64,000 bases of DNA from Streptomyces sp. ISL-12 (GTDB lineage: Bacteria; Actinomycetota; Actinomycetes; Streptomycetales; Streptomycetaceae): positions 62,001-126,000 of the forward strand of contig NZ_JAGGOO010000040.1 in assembly GCF_018614415.1 (NCBI RefSeq). Direction: 5' to 3'. This document shows positions 27,264 through 36,673 of the stretch, piece by piece. The position numbers were made by a program, and so were the translations under genes. Below the pieces are notes generated by a model that was not told where the DNA came from, did no database searches, and was given only the letters and a program-made list of their open reading frames with translations. Position 1 is the first letter of the stretch. Each line of letters begins with the position of its first letter.

Positions 27264-28538
27264 ATGCAGCACGCCGTACGGTCACGAGCAGCGATCCGCT
27301 CCGCACCCGCACCCGTTCCGCGCCCGCGGACCCGCCGCGTCACGTCGCTGATCGACGCCGACGCGCTGCGGGTCCTGCACCGGGCCGCCCGCGTCCTCCT
27401 GGACGACCTGCCCGACCTCACCGACCGCCTGGTGGCGGTGCTCCAGGAACAGGAGCCCGCCTACCGCGCGGCCATGGCCGGCGACCCCACCGGGACCTGG
27501 CAGGAGGCGCACCGCTCGCTGCGGCACAGTGTCACCTCGTTGCTCGACCCGCGCAGCAACCGGGAGGCGGCCCGCCGCTGTTCCTGGCGGATCGGCGCCA
27601 CCCGCGCCGAACAGGGGCTGCCGCTGGACGCCCTGCTGCACGCGTTCCGCCTCGGCGGCTCCCTGGTGTGGCAGCGCCTGGTCGAGGAGACGAGCCGCAC
27701 GGCCCCCGAGGACGTGCGCCTGCTGGTGCATGTCGCCTCCGACGTGTGGAACTTCGTCGACGAGCACTCCACCCTCGTCGCGGACGCCTACCGGCAGGTC
27801 GAGTGGCAGCTCAACCGCCGCCGTGAGAACCGGGCCCGGCTGCTGGCCGCCGCCCTCCTCGACGGCAGCAGCCGCATCGCCGACCTGCCGGAGACCGCCC
27901 AGGCGCTGGACCTGCCCGAACACGGCCGGTACGTCGTCGTCGCCGTGGCCGGCGCGCACCCCGCGCGGTGCGACGCCGCCCGTGCCGCGGCCGTACCGGA
28001 CGGGCTGCGCGTCCACTGGCACGCCGGAGTCGACGCGGACCACGGCATCGTCCTGCTCGGCGACGACGGCCTGCCCGGACCGGCCCCCGGCTCCACGGAT
28101 CTCGCCCCGGGCGTCCGGATCGGCGTCGGCAGCCCCGTCGACGGCCTGGCCGCCGTCGGCGACGCCCGCCGTCTGGCCGACACCGCCCTGAGCATCTGCC
28201 CCGCCGGCGGCGGCACGGTCCGGCTCGCCGAGCACCTGCCCGCCGCGCTGGTCGTCTCCAGCCCCGAACTCGGCCACGCCCTCGCCGAGCGGGTGCTCGG
28301 CCCGCTGCTGCGGCTGGAGCCCGCCGACCGGGAGGTGCTCCTGGACACCCTGACCACGTGGCTGTCCTGCGACGGTTCCGCGCAACGGGCGGGGGAGCGG
28401 CTCTACTGCCACCGCAACACCGTCCTCAACCGGCTGCGCCGCTGCGAACAACTGACCGGCCGCTCCCTGGCCCGCCCGTCCGACGTCGTCGAGGTCAGCC
28501 TCGCCCTCACCGCACGGCGACTGCTGCCGGACCGGTAG
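27264..28538 (+). CDS. PucR/CdaR-family transcriptional regulator
   Basis: A 424-residue regulator. The N-terminal domain (HRAARVLLDDLPDLTDRLV, then LPLDALLHAFRLGGSLVWQ) is the sensory domain usual in this group, a GGDEF-like central part includes GIVLLGDDGLPGP and VRIGVGSPV, and the C-terminal helix-turn-helix is LLDTLTTWLSCDGSAQRAGE followed by LYCHRNTVLNRLRRCEQLTG. ATG at 27264 has GGGGAGGG upstream. Ligand and targets are unknown. It converges with a phosphotransferase-like gene; the gap holds a short GC hairpin (28559-28575). Confidence 0.87.
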   Translation: MQHAVRSRAAIRSAPAPVPRPRTRRVTSLIDADALRVLHRAARVLLDDLPDLTDRLVAVLQEQEPAYRAAMAGDPTGTWQEAHRSLRHSVTSLLDPRSNREAARRCSWRIGATRAEQGLPLDALLHAFRLGGSLVWQRLVEETSRTAPEDVRLLVHVASDVWNFVDEHSTLVADAYRQVEWQLNRRRENRARLLAAALLDGSSRIADLPETAQALDLPEHGRYVVVAVAGAHPARCDAARAAAVPDGLRVHWHAGVDADHGIVLLGDDGLPGPAPGSTDLAPGVRIGVGSPVDGLAAVGDARRLADTALSICPAGGGTVRLAEHLPAALVVSSPELGHALAERVLGPLLRLEPADREVLLDTLTTWLSCDGSAQRAGERLYCHRNTVLNRLRRCEQLTGRSLARPSDVVEVSLALTARRLLPDR

Positions 28539-28613
28539 GACCTGTCGTCCGGACCGGGCCGCGGGCGGCCCGCGGTGCCTCGTCAGCGCCGGTGCGCCGG
28601 AGCGGGCGCCGGG

Positions 28614-29285
28614 CTACTCCCGCCACTTCGCCGTCGCGGCGGCCCGCTCGCGCCACTGCCGCACACCCGGCCCGTCCGGCCGCCACCGGTCGCAGAACCG
28701 CCGCAGCGCCTCGCACCGGTCCAGCATGACCGCCCTGCGCACCGGCCAGGGCGGCACTTCCCCGCCGTAGGCCCGGAAGAAGTGCCCGAGGGCGTCCCGG
28801 TGTCCGGGGTGGTGGGCGCGCCCGATCCACTCGCACCACGCCAGGTCCTCCACCGGTTCCCCGACGTGGGCGAACTCCCAGTCGACCACCGCGGTGACCT
28901 CGCAGGTGGCGGGAGTGAACAGGGCGTTGTGCGGACCGAAGGCACCGTGCACGAGCACCGCGTCCGCCCGGTGCTCCCCGTCCTCCAGCACACTCGGCGC
29001 GGTGTCGTGGATACGGCGCAGCAGCCGGCCGCAGCTCGCGAGGACCGCCGGGGCACGGCCGGCGTCCAGCAGTTCCTGGCCGGGCACCCCCGTCACGAAG
29101 CCGAGCGTCAGGGTGCCCTCGGACGCCCCGCGCACCGGTGGAACCGGCAGCCGCCCGAGGAGCCGGCCCAGCAGCAGGTGCTCGCGGCGCAGCCGCGCGG
29201 CGGCGTCCGGGCCCTCGTAGGTCTTCGTCACGACGGCGCCGTCGCCGACGGTGTGATGGGTGTAGCCGTGCCCCAGCGGACGCAT
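28614..29285 (-). CDS. Aminoglycoside-phosphotransferase-fold protein, catalytic Asp missing
   Basis: A 223-residue protein of the APH/choline kinase fold. The nucleotide-binding N-lobe is short. The catalytic loop reads LVHGAFGPHNALF (H113-N120), where the family normally has H-G-D-x-x-x-x-N; the Asp that activates the substrate hydroxyl is Ala115. The metal-binding VVDWEFAHVGEPVEDLAW (Asp135) is intact. It may therefore bind nucleotide without phosphorylating, or use another residue. It is not a credible antibiotic-resistance gene by sequence alone. Gly/Thr-rich GHGYTHHTVG at the start fits the family's usual beginning. Confidence 0.8.
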   Translation of the reverse strand: MRPLGHGYTHHTVGDGAVVTKTYEGPDAAARLRREHLLLGRLLGRLPVPPVRGASEGTLTLGFVTGVPGQELLDAGRAPAVLASCGRLLRRIHDTAPSVLEDGEHRADAVLVHGAFGPHNALFTPATCEVTAVVDWEFAHVGEPVEDLAWCEWIGRAHHPGHRDALGHFFRAYGGEVPPWPVRRAVMLDRCEALRRFCDRWRPDGPGVRQWRERAAATAKWRE

Positions 29286-29539
29286 CCGCCGATCATCCGG
29301 CGCCCGCGGCGCCGTGGCCACCCCGCGTGCCCCGCCCCGGCCCGCTGGGCGTCCGCACAGAGTCACCGCCCCCGGACTGGGACGCCGCAGCGACCCGGGG
29401 CCCGGCGCTGTACCGGCCACCGGCGCCCGTGCTGTCGTGAGCGCGCGTTCCTCCCCGAACGCCCGAACGCATGAATACATGAACGCCGGAAGCCCCCGTA
29501 CCCGTGCCGGTCGCACCGGCACGGCGCCAAGGAGCCGTG

Positions 29540-30322
29540 ATGCCCGAAGCACCACCGGACGAGGCGCCCGCGCTGCACGTCGAGGAAGTCGACGTGACCT
29601 ACGGCCGTGCCCTGTCCGCCCTCCGTTCCGTGTCGCTGACCGTCCCGCACGGCGGCGTCGTCGCCCTGCTCGGCGCCAACGGCGCCGGCAAGACGACGCT
29701 GCTGCGGGCCGTCTCCGGCACGCTGCGCCTGCACCGCGGCGCGGTCACCGCCGGCCGCATCCGCTACGGCGGCACTGCTCTCGACGGCCGCGACCCGGTG
29801 GCGGCCGTCCGCGCCGGGGTCGTCCAGGTACCCGAGGGCCGCCGGGTGTTCGCCGGGCTCAGCGTCGACGAGAACCTGCGGGCCGGGGGACTGGGACTCA
29901 CCCGCCGCGCCCCCGCCCGCACCCGCGAGGCCCGCGACCGTGTCTTCGCGCTCTTCCCGCGGCTCGCCGAACGCCCCCACCAGGCGGCCGGCCTGCTCTC
30001 CGGCGGCGAACAGCAGATGCTCGCCATCGGCCGCGCCCTGATGGCCTCCCCCCGCCTGCTCCTCCTCGACGAACCCTCCCTCGGTCTCGCCCCGATGATG
30101 GTCCAGCGGATCGGCGACGTGGTCCGCGAGATCAACGCCCAGGGCACCGCCGTACTCCTCGTCGAGCAGAACGCCGGCCTGGCCCTCTCCCTCGCCGACC
30201 ACGCCCACGTCCTGGAGGTCGGCGAGATCCGCCTGTCCGGCCCCGCCGCCGAACTCGCCCGCACGGACGCGGTCCGCCGGCTCTACCTGGGCGAGACCGC
30301 CGACGGTCAGGGGGCCGCGTGA
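29540..30322 (+). CDS. livF: Branched-chain amino acid type ABC transporter ATP-binding protein LivF
   Basis: 260 residues with Walker A GANGAGKTTLL, signature LLSGGEQQMLAIGRALM, Walker B LLLLDEPSLGLAP and the switch His replaced by the LivF-typical VEQNAGLALSLADHA. VQVPEGRRVFAGLSVDENL is the usual LivF Q-loop neighbourhood. AAGGAG stands six bases before the ATG. It is the first gene of a five-gene operon; its TGA overlaps the GTG of livG. Powers import of branched-chain or other small amides and amino acids. Confidence 0.94.
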   Translation: MPEAPPDEAPALHVEEVDVTYGRALSALRSVSLTVPHGGVVALLGANGAGKTTLLRAVSGTLRLHRGAVTAGRIRYGGTALDGRDPVAAVRAGVVQVPEGRRVFAGLSVDENLRAGGLGLTRRAPARTREARDRVFALFPRLAERPHQAAGLLSGGEQQMLAIGRALMASPRLLLLDEPSLGLAPMMVQRIGDVVREINAQGTAVLLVEQNAGLALSLADHAHVLEVGEIRLSGPAAELARTDAVRRLYLGETADGQGAA

Positions 30323-31119
30323 CCCACCGCACCGACGCGCCGCCCCCGCTGGAGGTCCGGGAGGTGACCGTCCGCTTCGCCGGCCTGACCGCGCTGGACG
30401 AGGTGTCGTTCACCGTCGCGCCCGGCACCGTGCACGCCGTCATCGGCCCCAACGGCGCCGGCAAGTCCACCTGCTTCAACGTCCTGTCCGGCCTGTACCG
30501 CCCCGCCTCCGGCACCGTCCGGCTCGGCACCACCGAGCTGACCCGGCTGGCCCCGCACCGGATCGCCGCCCTCGGTGTCGCCCGCACCTTCCAGAACATC
30601 GTCACCACCCAGGGCACGGTCGCCGACAACCTGATGCTCGGCCGGCACGCCCTGTCCCGCGCCGGCTTCGCCGCCAGCGCCCTGCGCCTGCCGCACGCCG
30701 TGCGCGAACAGCGCGAACACCTCGCCAAGGCCCGCGAGTTCGCCGGACTCACCGGCCTCGGCGCCCACTTCGACACCCCGGTCGCGCTGCTCTCCTACGG
30801 CGACCGCAAGCGCGTGGAACTCGCCCGCGCCCTCTGTCTGGAGCCCCGTGTGCTGCTGCTCGACGAACCCGTGGCCGGGATGAACGCCGGCGAACGGGCC
30901 CGCATGGCCGAGGTCGTACGGGACGTGCGCGCCGAACTCGGCCTCTCCGTCGTCCTGGTCGAGCACGACATGGGCCTGGTGATGCGGCTGGCCGACGAGG
31001 TGACCGTGCTCGACTTCGGCCGCCGCATCGCCCACGGCACCCCAAAGGAGGTCCGCCGCGACCCCGAGGTGCTGCGCGCCTACCTCGGTACCGAGGCGAC
31101 GGGGGAGGACGCGGCATGA
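30319..31119 (+). CDS. livG: Branched-chain amino acid type ABC transporter ATP-binding protein LivG
   Basis: 266 residues. Walker A is GPNGAGKSTCFNVLSG, the LivG-specific GVARTFQNI follows, the signature is the LivG variant LLSYGDRKRVELARAL, and Walker B is VLLLDEPVAGMN with VEHDMGLVMRLAD. The GTG start overlaps the livF stop and the TGA overlaps the livH ATG, so expression is coupled. It forms the second ATPase half of the importer. Confidence 0.95.
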   Translation: MTHRTDAPPPLEVREVTVRFAGLTALDEVSFTVAPGTVHAVIGPNGAGKSTCFNVLSGLYRPASGTVRLGTTELTRLAPHRIAALGVARTFQNIVTTQGTVADNLMLGRHALSRAGFAASALRLPHAVREQREHLAKAREFAGLTGLGAHFDTPVALLSYGDRKRVELARALCLEPRVLLLDEPVAGMNAGERARMAEVVRDVRAELGLSVVLVEHDMGLVMRLADEVTVLDFGRRIAHGTPKEVRRDPEVLRAYLGTEATGEDAA

Positions 31120-32012
31120 CCGGCCTGCTCGACAGCCTCCTCAACGGCGTGGCCCTCGGCTCCGTCTACGCCCTGATCGCCCTCGGCTTCGTCACCATCT
31201 TCAAGGCGTCCGGCGTCCTCAGCTTCACCCACGGCTCGCTGCTCCTGCTCGGCGGCTATCTCATCGCCGTCTTCCACGACGACCTGACCTTCGCCGGGGC
31301 GCTCGCCCTCGCGGTCGTCGTGACGGCCACCGTCGCCGGACTCGTGGACCGGCTGATCCTCCAGCGGATCGGCACCGACCCGCACGCCGCCCACGTGGCC
31401 ACCATCGCCACCATCGGCATCGACATCGTGCTCCTCACCGACCTGGCCCGGCGCATCGGCGGCGACCTGCTCACCCTCGGCGACCCCTGGGGCGACGCGG
31501 TGACCGAACTGGGCCCGGTGACCGTGGCCGACAGCCGCGTCGCCGCGATCGTCGTCTCCGCCCTCGCCATCGCCGGCGCCTTCGCCCTGTTCCGGTTCAC
31601 GCCCTGGGGCCTGTCCCTGCGCGCCGCCGCCGAGGACTCCGAGGCCGCCGCCCTGATGGGCGTACGGCTGACCAGGACGCGCATGCTGGCCTGGTGCCTG
31701 GCGGGCGCGCTGGCCGCGCTGGCCGCGGTCTTCCTCGCCGCCTTCCCGGCACCGGGACTTGAGCGCACCACCGGCCAGATCGCGCTCAAGGCCTTCCCCG
31801 CCGCGATCCTCGGCGGCATGGCCTCGCCCGTCGGCGCCCTGGTCGGCTCGATGCTGATCGGCCTCACCGAGGCGTTCGTCGCCGGCTACCAGTCCGACCT
31901 GCACGTCCTCGGCGAGGGCTTCGGCGACGTCGCCCCGTACGCCGTGATGGTCCTCGTCCTCCTGGTCCGCCCCGCCGGACTGTTCGCGGCGAAGGGAGCG
32001 GCCCGTGTCTGA
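31116..32012 (+). CDS. livH: Branched-chain amino acid type ABC permease LivH
   Basis: 298 residues with about eight hydrophobic segments. NGVALGSVYALIALGFVTIF at the start and LSFTHGSLLLLGGYL are classic LivH elements. The coupling region for the ATPases is LRAAAEDSEAAALMGV, and AFPAAILGGMASPVGALVGS lies near the end. It overlaps livG and livM on either side. Confidence 0.94.
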   Translation: MTGLLDSLLNGVALGSVYALIALGFVTIFKASGVLSFTHGSLLLLGGYLIAVFHDDLTFAGALALAVVVTATVAGLVDRLILQRIGTDPHAAHVATIATIGIDIVLLTDLARRIGGDLLTLGDPWGDAVTELGPVTVADSRVAAIVVSALAIAGAFALFRFTPWGLSLRAAAEDSEAAALMGVRLTRTRMLAWCLAGALAALAAVFLAAFPAPGLERTTGQIALKAFPAAILGGMASPVGALVGSMLIGLTEAFVAGYQSDLHVLGEGFGDVAPYAVMVLVLLVRPAGLFAAKGAARV

Positions 32013-33141
32013 CCGTCCCGTGTCCGGCCTCCTCAGGCGCGGCAGGTTCCTGCTCCCCCTCCTGCTGCTGTGCGCGCTCCCCTTCTACCTGGACGCCTTC
32101 TGGCTGCGCATCGGCCTGTTCTCCATGGCCGCCGCCATCGGCGCCGTCGGCCTCGGACTGCTCAGCGGCACCGCCGGGCAGCTCTCCCTCGGCCACGCCT
32201 TCTTCCTCGCCGTCGGCGCCTACGGCTACGTATGGCTGGCCGGGGAGGACGGACCCGGGCTGCCGCCCGCCCTCGCCCTCGTCCTCGCCGTCCTGCTCGC
32301 CGGAGCCGCCGGCGGCCTGTTCAGCCCCGTCGCCGGCCGCGTCAAGGGCATCTACCTCGGCGTCGCCACCCTCGCCCTGGTCTTCCTCGGCCACCATGTG
32401 CTGCTCACCGCCGACTCCGTCACCGGGGGCTTCAACGGCAGCTCCGTGCCGCCGCTGGAGATCGGCGGCTTCGCCTTCGACCAGGGCGACGGCCTCGCCG
32501 TGCTCGGCGTGCCGTTCGGCGCCGAGGAACGCCTGTGGTACCTGGGCCTGGGCCTGTTCGCGCTGACCTGGTTCACCGCCCGCGGCCTGCTGCGCGGCCG
32601 CCCGGGGCGTGCCCTGGTCGCCCTGCGGGACAGCGAGACCGCCGCCTCCGTGATGGGCGTGCACGTGGCCAAGTACCGCTCGGCCGCCTTCGTCGTCTCC
32701 TCCATGTACGCCGGTCTGGCCGGCGTCCTGCTCGCCCTCGCCTTCCGGCGCGTGGTGCCCGACTACTTCTCCCTCGCCCTCTCCGTCGACTACCTCGCCA
32801 TGATCGTCATCGGCGGGCTCGGCTCCGTCGCCGGAGCCACCGCGGGCGCCGTCTTCGTCACCGCGCTGCCCCTGCTGATGACCCGCTACGCCGACCAGTT
32901 GCCGCTGGTCGCCGCCCCTGGCAGCGGCGACGGCTCGCTCGGCCCGACCGAGGCCGCCCGCTACCTCTACGGCGCCGCGATCGTCGTCGTCCTGCTGTTC
33001 GCGCCCGACGGACTGACGGGCTTGGCCCGACGCGCCCGCGCCCGCCTCGCCCGCCGCCGTGACCGCCCCGCACCCACCGACCCCGGGGCCGCGCCCCGGC
33101 CCCCGGCAACCACCGTACGAGCCAAGGAGCCCACCCCGTGA
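32005..33141 (+). CDS. livM: Branched-chain amino acid type ABC permease LivM
   Basis: 378 residues, GTG start overlapping livH by eight bases. LLSGTAGQLSLGHAFFLAVG and YLGVATLALVFLGHHVLL are LivM hallmarks, followed by the coupling segment VALRDSETAASVMGVHV and DYLAMIVIGGLGSVAGATAG. A soluble, Pro/Arg-rich C-terminal tail of about 40 residues is longer than usual. The TGA overlaps the livK GTG. Confidence 0.94.
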   Translation: MSDRPVSGLLRRGRFLLPLLLLCALPFYLDAFWLRIGLFSMAAAIGAVGLGLLSGTAGQLSLGHAFFLAVGAYGYVWLAGEDGPGLPPALALVLAVLLAGAAGGLFSPVAGRVKGIYLGVATLALVFLGHHVLLTADSVTGGFNGSSVPPLEIGGFAFDQGDGLAVLGVPFGAEERLWYLGLGLFALTWFTARGLLRGRPGRALVALRDSETAASVMGVHVAKYRSAAFVVSSMYAGLAGVLLALAFRRVVPDYFSLALSVDYLAMIVIGGLGSVAGATAGAVFVTALPLLMTRYADQLPLVAAPGSGDGSLGPTEAARYLYGAAIVVVLLFAPDGLTGLARRARARLARRRDRPAPTDPGAAPRPPATTVRAKEPTP

Positions 33142-34412
33142 ACACGCACCACAGGCCCCGCACCACCAAGATCGCCCTGGCCGCGGCCGTCGCCGCCGTG
33201 CTGCTCGCGGGCACGGCCTGCAGCTCCAAGGCCGAGGACGACGACGCGGGCGGCGGCGCCGACGGCGTCAAGGCCGGCCCCGGCGTCAGCGACGCGTCCA
33301 TCAAGCTGGGCGCCCTCACCGACCTGACCGGCCCCTACGCCACCCTCGGCAAGTCCATCGTGCAGGCCCAGCAGATGTGGGCCGACGAGGTCAACGCGGC
33401 GGGCGGCATCTGCGACCGCAAGGTCGAGATCGTCGTCAAGGACCACGGCTACGACGTGCAGAAGGCGGTCACCGCCTACGCCGACATCTCCTCCGACGTG
33501 GTCGCCCTGCCCCAGGTCATCGGCTCGCCCGTGGTCTCCGCCCTGCTCGACGACATCGAGCGCGACAACGTCCTGACCTTCCCGCAGGCCTGGGCCGCCT
33601 CACTGCTCGACAAGGACGCCGTCCAGGTCCTCGGCACCACCTACGACCTCGACATGATCGCCGCCGTCGACTACCTCACCCGCACCAAGAAGGTGACCAA
33701 GGGCGACACCATCGGGCACGTCTACTTCGAGGGCGACTACGGCGCCAACGCGCTGGAAGGCTCGGAGTGGGCCGGGAAGGAGGCGGGGGTGAAGGTGGTC
33801 GGCCAGAAGATCAAGGCCACCGACACCGACCTGTCCGCCCAGGTCTCGGCGCTGCGCAAGGCCGGGGTGAAGGCGGTCCTGATCAGCGCCGGACCCGCCC
33901 AGACCGCCTCCCTCGCCGGCGTCGCCGCCTCCCGCGGCCTGACGGTGCCGATCGTCTCCAGCGCCCCCGGCTACGCCCCGCAGTTGATGAAGACCCCCGC
34001 GGCCAAGGCCCTGGAGGCCATGGTGAACGTGGTCAGCGCCGCGCCCGCGGTCAGCTCAGACCTGCCGGGCGTCAAGAAGATGGTCGCCTCCTACGGCAAG
34101 AAGTACCCGGACTCGCCGGTCGACTCCGGCGTGCTCTCCGGGTACAACGCCGCCCAACTGCTGGGCGCCGACCTGAAGAAGGCGTGCGAGGGCGGCAGCC
34201 TCACCCGCGAGGACGTGGTCAAGGCGCACCGCTCGCAGGAGAACGCCGACACCGGCCTCGGCACCCCGCAGAACTTCACCGACGTCTCCCGGCCCGCCAG
34301 CCGCTCCACCTATGTCCTCAAGCCCGACGCCAAGGCGGTGGGCGGCATGGTGACGGTCGAGGAGGCCCACGAGGCGCCCGGCGTCGAGGAGTACCTGGCC
34401 TCCCGGGGCTGA
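33138..34412 (+). CDS. livK: ABC transporter substrate-binding lipoprotein, LivK/periplasmic-binding type
   Basis: 424 residues. A signal with VLLAGTACSSKAE gives lipid attachment at about Cys28. The mature domain starts with ASIKLGALTDLTGPYATLG and contains INAAGGI-like DEVNAAGGICDRKVEIV, both typical of class I binding proteins for branched-chain amino acids or amides. GHVYFEGDYGANALEGSEW forms part of the second lobe. It is the last gene of the operon in the order F-G-H-M-K, opposite to the more common K-first layout. The ligand is not deducible from sequence. Confidence 0.92.
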   Translation: MNTHHRPRTTKIALAAAVAAVLLAGTACSSKAEDDDAGGGADGVKAGPGVSDASIKLGALTDLTGPYATLGKSIVQAQQMWADEVNAAGGICDRKVEIVVKDHGYDVQKAVTAYADISSDVVALPQVIGSPVVSALLDDIERDNVLTFPQAWAASLLDKDAVQVLGTTYDLDMIAAVDYLTRTKKVTKGDTIGHVYFEGDYGANALEGSEWAGKEAGVKVVGQKIKATDTDLSAQVSALRKAGVKAVLISAGPAQTASLAGVAASRGLTVPIVSSAPGYAPQLMKTPAAKALEAMVNVVSAAPAVSSDLPGVKKMVASYGKKYPDSPVDSGVLSGYNAAQLLGADLKKACEGGSLTREDVVKAHRSQENADTGLGTPQNFTDVSRPASRSTYVLKPDAKAVGGMVTVEEAHEAPGVEEYLASRG

Positions 34413-34425
34413 CGGGACGACGGCC

Positions 34426-34459
34426 GGTCCGGTCCGCGGTACCGCCCGCGGACCGGACC
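34426..34459. terminator. Hairpin terminator after the liv operon
   Basis: A 14-bp perfect stem (GGTCCGGTCCGCGG at 34426-34439 pairing with 34446-34459) with a six-base loop begins 14 bp after the livK stop. There is no U-tract, as is usual for strong streptomycete terminators. Confidence 0.8.
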
Positions 34460-34553
34460 GTCACCGTCACCGCTCTGGTTCCGGCGAGGACCGACTCCCT
34501 AGGATGTACTGTCAGTCAAGTCAGTGCAGTTGGCGCCGTTGAAAGCTGGGGGA

Positions 34554-35375
34554 ATGATGCAGGCCGACAAGCAGCTGTCCAGGGAGATCAACGCCCACGT
34601 ACCGACAGCGGCTCGTATGTACGACTACTACCTCGGCGGCAAGGACAACTACGCGGCCGACCGCGCCGCGGTCGAGGAGCTGGACAAGGTCGTCCCCAGC
34701 ACGCGCCGGCTCGCCCTGAACAACCGGCGCTTCCTGCAGCGCGTGGTCAGGGTCCTCGCCCAGGACTACGGCATCCGCCAGTTCCTGGACCACGGCTCCG
34801 GTCTGCCCACCCAGGACAACGTGCACCAGATCGCCCAGCGCGTCGACCCCGAGTGCCGGGTGGTGTACGTCGACAACGACCCGATGGTGCTGGTCCACGG
34901 CCGGGCGCTGCTGGACCAGAACGACCGCACGGCGGTCATCCACGCGGACATGCGCGCCACCGACCAGATCTTCGCGCACCCCGACACCCAGCGGCTGATC
35001 GACTTCTCGCAGCCGGTGGCGGTGCTCTTCAACTCGGTCTTCCACTGCATCCCGGACAGCGACACCGACGGCCCCACCGCCGTCGCCCGCCGGGTCGTCG
35101 GGCGTCTCGCGCCCGGCAGTTACGCGGTGATGTGCCAGCTGGTCAGCGAGGACGCCGAGGTCCGCGAGTCCGTCACCGCCTTCATGGACCAGGCGACCCA
35201 CGGGAACTGGGGCCGGGTGCGTGAACAGAAGGACGTGGCGGAGTGGTTCGAGGGGATGGAGATCCTGGAGCCGGGCCTGGTGGAGGTCTCCACCTGGCGT
35301 CCGGACACCGAGGTGGTGCCCCGTCAGCTCACCAGGGAGTGGATCGAGTTCGGCGGCGTGGGCCGCATCGGCTAG
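34554..35375 (+). CDS. SAM-dependent methyltransferase, DUF574/Methyltransf_19 type
   Basis: About 273 residues. The actinobacterial signature VPTAARMYDYYLGGKDNYAA opens the protein, followed by the SAM-binding region IRQFLDHGSGLPTQDNVHQI, VVYVDNDPMVLVHGRALL and VIHADMR. This family is expanded in Streptomyces and its substrates are unknown. ATG codons at 34554 and 34557 are both possible; GGGGGA just upstream fits the second slightly better. It lies beside a convergent XRE/DUF397 regulatory pair, an arrangement that recurs in these genomes. Confidence 0.92.
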   Translation: MMQADKQLSREINAHVPTAARMYDYYLGGKDNYAADRAAVEELDKVVPSTRRLALNNRRFLQRVVRVLAQDYGIRQFLDHGSGLPTQDNVHQIAQRVDPECRVVYVDNDPMVLVHGRALLDQNDRTAVIHADMRATDQIFAHPDTQRLIDFSQPVAVLFNSVFHCIPDSDTDGPTAVARRVVGRLAPGSYAVMCQLVSEDAEVRESVTAFMDQATHGNWGRVREQKDVAEWFEGMEILEPGLVEVSTWRPDTEVVPRQLTREWIEFGGVGRIG

Positions 35376-35396
35376 CGGCGCCGGGGAGGTGTCCGC

Positions 35397-36320
35397 TCAG
35401 CCCGCGGGGTAGCGCTGCTCGACCGTGCTGCGCAGCAGCTCCACCGACTCGCGCGGGGTGAGCGCCTCGTCGGCCAGCCGGTCCAGGGCGACCCGGTACT
35501 CCTCGGTCTCGTCCCGGTCCTCCAGGAAGTTGGCGCTCCTGATGTGCTCCAGGTAGACCACGTCGGGCAGATCGGCGCCGCTGAAGCGCAGATAGGTGAC
35601 GGGTATCGCGGGCGCCGACGCGTTGGTCACGTTCAACGGCACGATCTGGAGCGTCACATTGGGCCACGCGGCCGTCCGCACCAGGTGCTCCAGCTGCTCG
35701 CGCATCACCTCCGCGCCGCCCAGCACCCGCAGCAGCACGGACTCGTCGATGATCGCCCACACCTGCGGCGCGTCGTCGCGGGTCAGCAGCCGGGCCCGCC
35801 GCATCCGCAGCTCGACCCGGCGCTGCACCTCGGTCTCGGGCGCGTGCGGCAGGCCGCGCTCCACCACGGCGCGGGCGTAGGCGGCGGTCTGCAGCAGACC
35901 GGGGACGTACTGGATCTCGAAGGTCCGGATGGTCGCGGCGGCTTCCTGGAGGCCCACCAGCCGGTCGAACCACTGGGGCATCAGCCGCTTGTCGTACCGC
36001 TGCCACCAGCCCGGCTCACCGGCCCGGCGCAACAGCTTGATCAGCGTCGACGCCTCGTAGGGGTCGGTCCCGTAGAGCGTCAGCAGGGTCCTGACGTCGG
36101 TCTCCGTCGGGGGCCTGCGGCCCTTGCCGGACTCGATGCGCGAGAGCTTCGCCGCGCTGAAGCCCGCCTCGCGCGCCGCCTGCTCCTGGGACAGCCCGGC
36201 GTCCTCGCGGATGCCCGCCAACTGGACGCCGACCAGCATCTTCAGCAGGGTGGGCGCGGGCTCGGGACGGTCCAGATAGGGTTCGAGACGGGAGAGACGA
36301 GGCGACGACGCGGCGGACAT
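35397..36320 (-). CDS. XRE-family regulator with DUF5753 domain
   Basis: 307 residues. The N-terminal helix-turn-helix covers MLVGVQLAGIREDAGLSQEQ, AAREAGFSAAKLSRIESGKG and about 20 further residues. The remainder is the DUF5753 ligand/partner domain, with IQYVPGLLQTAAYARAVVE and LQIVPLNVTNASAPA. Relatives of WhiJ work with small DUF397 or BldB-like partners to repress developmental genes; here a DUF397 gene lies 125 bp upstream on the same strand. A regulator acting on its own locus is the expected mode. Confidence 0.93.
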   Translation of the reverse strand: MSAASSPRLSRLEPYLDRPEPAPTLLKMLVGVQLAGIREDAGLSQEQAAREAGFSAAKLSRIESGKGRRPPTETDVRTLLTLYGTDPYEASTLIKLLRRAGEPGWWQRYDKRLMPQWFDRLVGLQEAAATIRTFEIQYVPGLLQTAAYARAVVERGLPHAPETEVQRRVELRMRRARLLTRDDAPQVWAIIDESVLLRVLGGAEVMREQLEHLVRTAAWPNVTLQIVPLNVTNASAPAIPVTYLRFSGADLPDVVYLEHIRSANFLEDRDETEEYRVALDRLADEALTPRESVELLRSTVEQRYPAG

Positions 36321-36445
36321 ACCTGACTCCCAGCAGACCGGCAGACTTGGGGAACAGACTATCCCATCCTGCCGGTCCGCACCGTATCAGCCTCTGGGAA
36401 AAGGACAGTTGACCTGCTGCTGACCTCCGCTCGCGGCGGAGGCCG

Positions 36446-36673
36446 TCACACCAGGTGGTCGAACTCGCCGTCCTTCGCCCCGGCCAGGAACGCGGCCACC
36501 TCGGCGGAGGTGTAGACGAGCGCCGGGCCGTCCGGGTCACGGGAGTTGCGCAGCGCGACGCCTCCGTCCACCCGGGCGACCTCGACGCAGTTGCCCTCCG
36601 CGTTGCTGTGCCGGCTCTTGGTCCAGCTGGCGTCCAACGAACTCGCCTGTACTCCGTTGTGTACTGGTGGCAC
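36446..36673 (-). CDS. DUF397 domain protein
   Basis: 75 residues from GTG at 36673, preceded by AAGGAG at good spacing. WTKSRHSNAEGNCVEVAR, VALRNSRDPDGPALVYT and EVAAFLAGAKDGEFDHL are the DUF397 landmarks. Such proteins are encoded next to XRE/DUF5753 regulators and act as their antagonists or partners, in a manner compared with toxin-antitoxin pairs. Its promoter region faces a divergent small gene across a 14-bp palindrome. Confidence 0.93.
   Translation of the reverse strand: MPPVHNGVQASSLDASWTKSRHSNAEGNCVEVARVDGGVALRNSRDPDGPALVYTSAEVAAFLAGAKDGEFDHLV

Noticed and set aside
28614..29285. An aminoglycoside resistance gene
   Set aside because: Only the fold is shared; the catalytic Asp is missing and there is no mobile context.
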